From: Diphasiastrum complanatum
Taxonomy: Eukaryota; Streptophyta; Lycopodiopsida; Lycopodiales; Lycopodiaceae
Length of the DNA: 62,073 nt
Reading direction: 5' to 3'
Assembly: GCA_029204225.1 (NCBI GenBank)
Contig: MU833040.1
Coordinates: 1-62,073 of the forward strand
The notes under the pieces are model-generated. The model was not told the DNA's origin, searched no databases, and worked only from the letters and a program-made list of their open reading frames with translations. This document shows, piece by piece, positions 53,995-62,073 of the stretch (within the stretch, counting starts at the first letter, position 1; every line of letters begins with the position of its first letter). Made by a program: the position numbers and the translations under genes.

Positions 53995-54469
53995 TTAAAG
54001 ATGACTTCCTGGAATTAACTCAATCCTGTGGTCTACTGACCTAGACGGTGGTAAACCATGAGGTAATTCAGATAGAAAAACATCCCTAAATTTATTTATG
54101 ATATGTTCTTTCACTACTTGTTCATGATCTAAATTTACTGAGTTAAGAATTGTTGAGAATTCACAACCATTTAGATTTATTTCAAAAACATCCACAACTG
54201 GAATGGCATAAATTGAAAAAACTTCATACTTAAGAATAATCCAATGTTTTCATTTCATTAACTGTACAAATCTGATCCAACGGACGTACAAAATTATTGC
54301 CAAATAATGTAACTACCTTATCACCCTCCTTGAAAGTGAGAACATGCTTCTCAAAATCAATTAACAGAGAAGGCGATTTACTAAATAACCATTCGTAACC
54401 TAAGATTAAATCAATACGAGCTAGGTCTAAAACATGAAATTTAACTAATTTTGTGTGTCCTTGTATCAA
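53995..54469 (-). pseudogene. gypsy protease end and reverse transcriptase start
   Basis: 54469-54230 encodes LDLARIDLILGYEWLF and FEKHVLTFKEGDKVVTLFG. 54195-53995 encodes FRDVFLSELPHGLPPSRSVDHRIELIPGS, the usual lead-in to the gypsy reverse transcriptase. The two are separated by a stop. Pol is cut off directly after. Confidence 0.85.
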
Positions 54470-54522
54470 AACTGGGAGTTTTGGGACTTTTACGTTCCAA
54501 GTCTCCCACTCTGCTCCTGAAG

Positions 54523-55119
54523 CTAGATAAACTTTATATCTATGATTGTTGGCTCAGTTTCCAAGCTGAGTTTCGACACAAGACAAGAATTAATAAAATT
54601 ATGAGTTGAACCACTGTCCAGTAAAATACTCACTTCTTGATCTTTAACTGTGCCAATTAAACGAAAAAATTCATTAGGCAAGAAAGAAGTAGTACTAAAA
54701 GAACATTCACACTCACAATCAGTTCGGTTAATTTCCAAAGTCTTACCATTGCCTCCTGGGATTTCAATCATGTGAGCAGACATTTTCTTCCTTTCTGGAC
54801 AAAATTTCATTATATGTCTAGGCTTCTTACAGACAAAACATAAGCTCTCTCTTTCAGCCTTTTCCCGGGACATAGATTTCTTGAATCTCTTTCTCTTCAG
54901 CTTCATGGGTTCTGATGCTGCTTGATCTGGACCGCGCTTCTTATTCTTCTTGGTTTTCAAAGTGGTTGGAAATGGCGCAAACTGCTTCCTGGATGCCACC
55001 GCTATGAAATCATATGCTTTCGCAATCCGAAACGCATCCTCGAGGTTTTGAAGCACATTTCGCCTGCATTCATTTTGATAGTCAGCTGGCAAACCTAGGA
55101 CAAACTGCCAAAGTGCCAA
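54523..55119 (-). pseudogene. gypsy gag C-terminus and aspartic protease
   Basis: 198 open codons: ALWQFVLGLPADYQNECRRNVLQNLEDAFRIA (gag tail), a Lys/Arg-rich stretch, the zinc knuckle CFVCKKPRHIMKFC (C-x2-C-x4-H-x4-C) and the protease active site ILLDSGSTHNFI. It joins in frame style with the gag piece to its right, with an interruption at about 55120-55213. Confidence 0.87.
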
Positions 55120-55213
55120 CTTCGCATGATGGAACCCTATTCCATAGGTCCATGAATTCCTGGATATAAGAGTCTAAACTCTTTGTACCCATCTTGCAGT
55201 TCACGAACTTCAG

Positions 55214-55573
55214 CTAGTAGTCCACATCATCAGCAATTACGAAAGCTTTCTTGAAAACTTCCGCAAACGCCCCCCAAGTAGTTGGCTTCACCGGTAAATC
55301 TCGCCACCACGATGACACTTTGCCACGTAAGAACAACACGACACTTTCAATTTTCTTCTCATCAAGAACACCGTGCAGATTGAAGTAACTACTCCACTTG
55401 GCCAGCCAGTCTTTGATGACCTCAGGTTTCTTCTCCTTCTTCTCGCCCGCATAAACCTCCGGTTGAAAACCGAGATTGGGTGAAGACATCAATTTGACTT
55501 GATTCAACAGAACCTCCACTTGCTGATCTCTCATCTGATTACGATTATTCATAACATTGAGTGCTGTACTCAA
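55214..55573 (-). pseudogene. gypsy gag N-terminal part
   Basis: 119 codons: a coiled-coil-like start, then KPEVIKDWLAKWSSYFNLHGVLDEKKIESVVLFLRGKVSSWWRDLP and WGAFAEVFKKAF, typical retrotransposon gag. The sequence after it (55213-55120) holds an LDSYIQEFMDLWNRVP continuation with a stop. Confidence 0.87.
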
Positions 55574-56721
55574 CTATTGACAAATCACCATATAAGATGG
55601 CACACCTAGATTTGCAGCTTGATTTGAAGTTTCTTCGGCCATCTCGATATATCTTTCCTGGAAATTACTAAATTTAGTTAATATCAAATTAACTCATAGT
55701 GAAGTATTGTTGACCAAAAACTGACTGAAATTGACTCCAGTATGGTCAAATCACTATTTTTAGTCAATTTCATAGATACTACAAGAAACTGAAAAAAACT
55801 AAAAATTTTGAGTTTTCGCACTTTTAATTTTTTTTTAAGATTTTACGTTTTCTAAAAAATTCATAAAAAATCACAGTCAGTTATTAAGCAATCGAAATCA
55901 AAAATTTGATTAACAAGTCGATTCTTGTTAATGTCCCTCAGGCATGCAAGACATGCGACATTAAACTGATTTTTTACATTACGGAATTTTACGTAAAAAT
56001 CCAGTTCTACGGAAATTGTAAGCTATAGAATCCAGTTTTGTATCTAACAGTCTGAGTACATGCGTATGACCACTCAAAACATATCTAAACTACTCATGCA
56101 TGTCAGAATCACTCTGAGAATCCACATGCAGACATTTTTTGTGCCAAAATCATGGAAAATAAGCCAAATTTGCCACAAAAGAGCCTAGAATCCAAATACA
56201 CTCTGTGCTCGGGTCTCACTGAGATGGAACTTCAGAGGGCTCTACGAGAGTTCTGGTGAAGATTTGTATTTTTTTGGACTTTTACAAGGGTTTTTTGAAT
56301 TTTTATGAATTTTTCACTGATTTTTGCAATCTGCTTGGAATTAACTCTCGTAGGCTTCTATGCAGGTTTGGGATAGTATCCTGGAGCTACTGCCAGTCGT
56401 GCAAGGATTAACTCTCAACGGTTTTAGAGATATTAAAATTTGATGAGATTTTAGGCTCTTCTTCTCTCTAAAATACAGATTGGTGTATTTTTTTTGGGTT
56501 TTCTCAGGTTTTGGTTTGGATGTCAAGCCCTTAGAGGTTGTTCAGGATCTCCTCTACCCTCTCACACCTCCTCCGCTAGCTGTGAACAGTCCAAACACAG
56601 AAAAATACAGAAAACTAATTCTAAACACCCAATAATCTACCTAAAACTACTCCAAAAAGAAAGAAATAGCTAAAATGCAGCTATACTAGTTAGTGAAAAC
56701 CTATCCTTAGCAACGACGCCA

Positions 56722-57544
56722 CTTTAGGGTCGAGGATCTCGCGTAGTAGTAGCCCTCCCACCTGTCAACAAGGGTTAGAACACTAGATAGGTGCCTAACT
56801 ATGAATAGATGCTACTTTTAGTTAGTTCTCTACTTTTTCTCTAACTCTACCACCACTAATACTACACACCCCTAACTCTACTCCACTAAACTAACCTTCA
56901 TCTTGATTTTTGGTGAAAGAGAAGAGAAGAATAGAAGAGATTGAGAGGAGAAGAGGGAAAGAGAGAGATAGAGAGTGAGAGTGAGAGCGGAGGTTAGCTC
57001 AAATGCTCATTTTACTTGCTAAAAGAGAAACATTAACTATGGAAACCAAGAAAGCATGTACTTGAAAGCAAAGAGAAAACAACAATAGCAATAGCAAGCA
57101 TTGAATAGCAAATGAGGATGCTTCTCTTCCAAAAATGGTAGAGTTTCCTCCTTCTCATTAAGCATGGAAAATAGAGTACATGAGGTGCCTTTTTATAAAT
57201 GGGGAAGGCCCTTTGCCCCAAAATACTATTGGCTAATATGTACACTAATCCTATCCATTCATCTTGGACCCAACTTGATCCAAGGGTCTCAAAAAAGTAC
57301 ATTGGATTTCACATGATTCATGTGAGTCTCCATTTGGACCCAACTCTAAAATAATAGACTTCTAAGTTTAAAATGACTTTGGGCCTCAAGTTTTATTTTA
57401 ATTACAAAGGGGCCCAAGTCTATTATTCTATTTACAGCTCAACTTGCGTGCTCATTGGGCCATGGACTTATACGTGCAGGATGCCATGCCCTCGCTTATT
57501 GGCCGATATTATTTACTTACAATATGTTGGGAATACCCCCAACA
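56722..57544 (-). repeat. gypsy 5' LTR (about 820 bp)
   Basis: Starts TGTTGGGGGTATTCCCAACA on the minus strand, a self-complementary LTR start, and runs to the primer-binding-like motif. Its last part holds the pyrimidine-rich stretch at 56930-56985. No second copy lies in the window. Confidence 0.65.
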
Positions 57545-57599
57545 TCTTTTGGAGAGGCAAATTGTAAGCTTCTTATGAGAATAAGTGAAACATCCTTGA

Positions 57600-58099
57600 A
57601 GGACACTTATATCCATAAGCAAGTATGTAGCCTCATAAAGTTCAAGATCACTTGTAAATACAGAATTAGGAAAATCATGCTTACTTTTGATGGTTTGTGG
57701 ACTAGTCATTCTAGCATGATAAATCTTGGTAATAGTAGCAACAAGTACATGTTTTGTGATCTTGATCAATGTGATTCTCACAAGACATGGAGACATCAAA
57801 TTTCCTTCAAAGAGAAGCATCAAGTTCAAGGAGGAGCAAGTTTCAAGTTCATGCATCTTCACTCAGCATGGAAGAAATCAAGTGCAAAGGTGCAAGGAAG
57901 AATCAAGACTCTTCAATAAATCTTGGAGGAGATCAAGATCAAAGAAGCTCTATCTTGGATATGGTGATAGATCATGTCATTATCTTTGAGGGCTGATTAG
58001 TCATCTTCTAAACCTAAATATGGTTCATTTCTGATGTTAAGATCAAGTCTTAGAATTGTATATAGATACATTATTGTTTCCAAGGTTAGATTTGAGGAG
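57600..58099 (+). mobile_element. copia family B 3' internal end
   Basis: Noncoding, rich in ATCAAG words, ending in the polypurine tract TTTGAGGAG (58091-58099) and the LTR start. Equivalent to 8480-8977. Confidence 0.6.
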
Positions 58100-58195
58100 T
58101 GTGAAAAATAGCCTAATTTGGCAAATCTAGCCATGTAGAACATTGTAAATATTGTGTATAATTGGGTTCCACACATGTAAGGCCAAGATGCCCAC
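58100..58195 (+). repeat. copia family B LTR start, truncated
   Basis: TGTGAAAAATAGCC with CTAGCCATGTAGAA.ATTGTA matches the 12821 LTR read on the minus strand. It stops after about 95 bp, where a minus-strand copia piece begins. Confidence 0.75.
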
Positions 58196-58680
58196 AATGA
58201 AACCATGATCTAAAAGTTGACCAACAGTAAGCAAATTCTTAGTGATGCTAGGAATGAAGAGAACACCATCTATGTTAGTCTTCTTGGAAGATCCTAAGCA
58301 TAAGAGAATGGATCCCACACCTTCAACTTTACATTCATGATCATTTGCTGTAAAAATGGACTTTGTAGGTCCTACATAAGGTGTGAATTGAGACAAATAC
58401 TCCCTTATATCCGACATGTGGGAGCTAGCACCACTATCTATCCACCAAGGATCTTCACCTTTGACATTTGATGATGAAAAAGTTGACATCATGAGTGAGT
58501 CCTAATGAGAACCCTCATTCTCCTCTTGTTCCATGTTGGCTTGACCTTGAGCCTGCTTCCTCTTGAAGCATTCAGAGGCATAGTGCCCCATCTTGCTACA
58601 ATAGTAGCACTTGACCTTAGATTTGTCCTTATTGAGCTTGACTTGTGATGATGATGATGTAGATCCTCCTTGATCTCCAT
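58196..58680 (-). pseudogene. copia family B zinc knuckle and protease fragment
   Basis: Minus strand: CYYCSKMGHYASEC (about 58609-58568), WWIDSGASSHM (about 58450-58418, intact protease start) and AND.ECKVEGVGSILL..LFIPSITKNLLTVGQLLDHGF, then an abrupt stop at the inverted junction. The DSGAS active site is whole, but gag and protease lie in different frames. Confidence 0.87.
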
Positions 58681-58935
58681 CCTTTGCTTGCTCCTTTTTT
58701 AATGCTCCTCCCTCGCTCTTTGCTTTGTCTTTCCTCTTGAAAAATAAGGCTTTGTCATCACCATCATTGATGGGAGCCTCTCCATCCTTGATTTGATATG
58801 AGCCTTCCTACTCTCCTCGGCCATCAGCACACTTTGAAGGCCTTCAAGTGTAGGCAAGTTTCCCATGATGGCATAGCTTTGGACAAGGTTAGTAAAATCA
58901 CTACATAGGCCACAAGCTCACTTTCTTTAATAGGT

Positions 58936-59334
58936 TCACCAACATAAGCAAGCTCTTTGTTCAAATATTTTACTCTCAAAACAAATTGATGGGCCACTCT
59001 CACTCTTCCCTTGGAAACATTGAAAAATTTGGTTCTTGATGGAAAGTAATCTTGAGGTATTCTTGGACTCATAGATCTTTTGAAGAGTCTCCCAAGCCTC
59101 TTGGTCTAAGATATATGCTCCTACTTCTTTGAGAAAATCATTTGCAACATTCATTTTAATGCAATGGAGTGCAATCTTGCACCTTCTCTTGTATTTAGTT
59201 GCTTCTTGTGGATGGATTGACTCATCTTCCTCCCCATTCACAATATCCATCAAATCTTGCATGATAAGGATGGATTCCATTCTTAACTTCCAAATTGAAT
59301 AATTTGAAGAGTTCAATCTATCACTAGAATCCAA
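58936..59334 (-). pseudogene. copia family B gag, N-terminal part
   Basis: 132 codons: DSSDRLNSSNYSIWKLRMES, EATKYKRRCKIALHCIKMNV, FLKEVGAY, QEAWETLQKIYESKNTSRLL. Close to the 52349 copy. A frameshift follows at the ELAYVGEPIKESELV part (about 58940-58880). Confidence 0.87.
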
Positions 59335-59340
59335 AAGATA

Positions 59341-60430
59341 GGCACTGATAGAGAGATAGATTCAATGAAACAAGATAGATTTTATAAGATTTGATCACAA
59401 CTAGCTATCCCACTCTCTTTGGGACTTGAGATGAATCATCTCTGATTTCTCAACAAGATCTAAGATAATCTTGAGCTTGATCAATCCTCAAGATCCAAAC
59501 CAGATCCAAACCTAGCTCAATTTACTATAGATTTGATCAAAACTAGTCTCCTCCTTGATCTCAACTTCACAAGAAGGGTGAATCCACCTATACTGAACCA
59601 AAAGCACTTAAGAGCACACAAATGTCTCAAAAGTAAAGCCCTCTAAATTCAGGTTGAATCGCATTGACATATTCAATCACAAACCTATTCAAAATTGAGT
59701 AGAAAAGAAACACAATTTTCACTAGTTTGCATTTTTAGATGAAGAAAACATCAAAACACTTGATCTGAACCTAAAAGGTGTATTTTAGGACTTTAAGAAG
59801 CCTAAGAATGACCTAATTAAGCTCTCAAATGGCTGATCCAAATTCCTAAAGAGTGGTGGCACTCAAATCCTTATGAAAATCTCTACTAGGAGACATGTAC
59901 TTCAAGATTTAACTCATTAGAACTTTCTAATTTGGTTTGGTTGAATGGAATCAAGCCTGTAATCAACTTCAGTACCTTCCAAATCATGTAATTAATGCAT
60001 AAAATCACTCACATCCAATAGCTATAACTCACCACCCAAAGACAATGTTGATAGAAGTGGAAAAACTCAATTTTTCTTCCTATTTGGACGGAGATCCCAT
60101 CATACATTTATACATTCCAAGATCGGATTTGAAAATATTAGAGCACCTCTGAACTTATCATACCCTAACCCTAACATCTAACCTAATAGGTCATTGGATC
60201 CACCCTAAATTTGAGATCCAAAAACAATATAAAACATGATATTTTTAGATCCTAGAATTTCTCTAGCCTATCTAAACACATTTTGGCCTCATTTCAAAGA
60301 TGCTATCATAATGTAATATGAGGAATGAAGCCTTTGGAAAGCATCCTATGTGATTTGGCACGTGTGGCATCTATTTACATGGCCTTCTTGCCAATTACAA
60401 TGCATGTGAGCAAAAATGGTCAAGCTAGAA
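59341..60430 (-). other. copia leader-like sequence, no gene
   Basis: Upstream of the minus gag copy. It shares short phrases with the 51548-52348 leader. No primer-binding site or LTR was found before the next copia fragment. Confidence 0.4.
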
Positions 60431-60439
60431 TTGTGAAAT

Positions 60440-60752
60440 TTCAATAGAAAGCCCTACACATCATCAAGATGAATGTGACTAATGAACTTCTCAAGGAAGT
60501 TGGTAAGTGCACACCATCAAAGGAGGCTTGGGATTCTTTAAAGAAGCTTTATGAATCTAAGTCTACATCTAGAGTTCTAACTCTAAGGAGACAAATCTTT
60601 TTTTGTATGCAAAAGAAAGATGAAAGTGCTCATGTTTTTGTTTTGAGAGTTAAAGCATTCAATGATGAGCTAGCATGTATGGATGAAAGCATTAAGGAGA
60701 TAGAACTTGTTCAAGTTGTTCCTAATGGCTTGTTGGATGATTATTCTAACAC

Positions 60753-60756
<4 letters not shown>
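60440..60756 (+). pseudogene. copia gag fragment ending in a GA repeat
   Basis: Encodes IKMNVTNELLKEVGKCTPSKEAWDSLKKLYESKSTSRVLTLRRQ, MQKKDESAHVFVLRVKAFNDELACMDESI and ELVQVVPNGLLDDYSNTF, a copia gag more distant from the other family B copies. It passes directly into a GA repeat, which keeps the frame open as Glu-Arg codons. LTRs are absent. Confidence 0.83.

Positions 60757-60819
<63 letters not shown>
60757..60819. repeat. (GA)n microsatellite, about 31 units
   Basis: Pure GA repeat joined to the copia gag fragment. Confidence 0.97.
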
Positions 60820-60822
<3 letters not shown>

Positions 60823-62073
60823 AAGAATGAGAGACTTGAGGATTTTTTTGAGTGTTATTGTAGGTTTGCTAATTTACTACTAAGTAGCGACATTAACGTT
60901 TACTACTAAGTAGTGGCATTAATGTTTTGAGTGATGAGTAACAATGGTTTTTCTAGTCATGCATGGAAGTTGTAGTTACTAGCTAATGTCACAGATGATA
61001 TCAAATAGATCATAGCTAAAGTTGTAGGCGACAGATGGATCAAGAATCCTAAACCACAGTTGACATGTATTGTTAGGTAACAAGACTCCGGATCAATGGA
61101 CACGTCAGAATTTGGATTTCACTATTCATTAATCACGAATTATAATCTATATAATACCCATTAACAGTAAAAAGCACTTGTTTTTGACATAATTGAAGGG
61201 TACAAATTAAGGGAGGGGGAAAGAAAACCCTAAAACCGATTCGCCGGTTCCCACCTAGAGAAGTCGATTCTTTCCCGATTCAAACTCAATTCAAACACGG
61301 TTCGAAAAGGCAATTCGAAAGGTACCATAAAACATTGTGGTGATCCTCGTGTCGCATGTTTGTAATTTCATACCTTTTTGATAAAAGAAGGTAAATTTGA
61401 CAATCATTGTTCCTAGAAATTGAGAAACTATTTTCACAATGTACAAATCACTTTTGGAGGATGTTCACCGCTATTGAGAACAAGCAAACTAGTTTGCAAA
61501 CACAACATTATATAAATAGGCCTAATGTGCCATGCAAGGAAAACACTACTCGATTATCTTCACATTCAAATAAATAAAAGCATAGCAAATGAGGCATATG
61601 CTAGGAACATGCATGTTCATCCAAAAATGGAAGAACAACTGCAACATAAGACAAATATTGCTTTTAAAATTGATATTAATTGGTGGTAGATCACAAAATA
61701 AAAACAGAAGTTAGGCTTGGCTTGGTTAAAAAACAAAATTTCAATGTATGGGAATAAGAAGTTGTTACTTTGATTTGAGTTAAGTGCATGAGCTTTACAT
61801 AACCATATTCATTGCATTATGTTTTTGAAGCTGATTATTGATTTTTTACATAGACAACATACAATGCAAATCAGACTATGGTGCCAACCACATAAAACAA
61901 AGTAGGTGCTAAAGCTTCAATGCTTACACCAAGAGAGCACCTTTTGTCTGAAGTTGCATAGAAGTTTGGCAATAGTCAAAAGAAGCCATTTCTGCAAAGA
62001 AAATATGTTGTAGTATTGGATGCTCTTTGAAGAAATTGATAGATGCAAAGCATAGTAGGAAAAACTTCTTTTG
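60820..62073. other. unassigned DNA to the window end
   Basis: AT-rich. A short patch at 61195-61320 (AACCCTAAAACCG, GATTCAAACTCAATTC) looks like a transcribed leader but has no ORF. No gene is supported. Confidence 0.3.

Larger units (their letters stand above)
53995..57544 (-). mobile_element. Ty3/gypsy element, 5' half (LTR, leader, gag, protease)
   Basis: Minus strand, in order: a 5' LTR (57544-56722) starting TGTTGGGGG; a primer-binding-like TGGCGTCGTTGCTAAGG (56721-56705); a leader (56700-55600); gag; protease; and the first residues of the reverse transcriptase. It breaks off at 53995; the rest of pol and the 3' LTR are missing. The exact LTR end is uncertain because no CA precedes the primer-binding site. 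Confidence 0.78.

Overview
The window is nuclear DNA of a land plant. The evidence is a nine-exon gene for chloroplast ferredoxin-NADP+ reductase with a transit peptide and GT-AG introns, a single-exon RING-H2 gene, and many layers of decayed Ty1/copia and Ty3/gypsy LTR retrotransposons with plant-type primer-binding sites. Long CT/GA microsatellites, a low-GC background and a 4.3-kb intron full of small elements suggest a large, repeat-rich genome such as a fern, a gymnosperm or a large angiosperm. The sequence alone does not settle which.

Only two host genes look intact, both on the minus strand. The ferredoxin-NADP+ reductase gene spans 22362-29782: exons join in phase to 369 codons, a G-box/I-box pair lies about 90 bp upstream, and a GA repeat runs into the start codon. 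A membrane-anchored RING-H2 protein gene (possible E3 ubiquitin ligase) lies at 33513-34316.

The left part (1-22 kb) is mostly repeat-derived. It holds a duplicated segment ending in CT tracts, an LTR-like direct-repeat pair around a decayed coiled-coil ORF (2855-6250), copia pieces including a 1760-bp deletion derivative with its TAAAA target duplication (11062-12821), a GC-rich island, a foldback element and an 83-bp tandem array full of hairpins. Intron 3 of the reductase gene carries two further inverted-repeat elements. A gypsy remnant lies at 30.5-31.5 kb.

The right part (36.5-62 kb) is a retrotransposon graveyard. A gypsy element (36884-47419, minus) sits inside a copia element (gag piece 36542-36883, integrase to RNase H 47425-49577, plus). 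The gypsy element has two LTRs, a primer-binding site, gag with several zinc knuckles, a short reverse-transcriptase remnant, three arrays of one 24-26 bp minisatellite family, and a large unidentified decayed coding region before its 3' LTR. Beyond it lie several fragments of a second copia family in both orientations, a second gypsy element (about 53995-57544, minus), a cluster of strong palindromes near 53.0 kb, and joints marked by homopolymer or GA tracts.

No tRNA, rRNA, CRISPR or bacterial operon structure was seen. The most unusual items are the gypsy element with its related minisatellite arrays, the unidentified ORF regions of two elements, and the recurring CACACGTGTG-type palindromes in the LTRs and leaders of one copia family.
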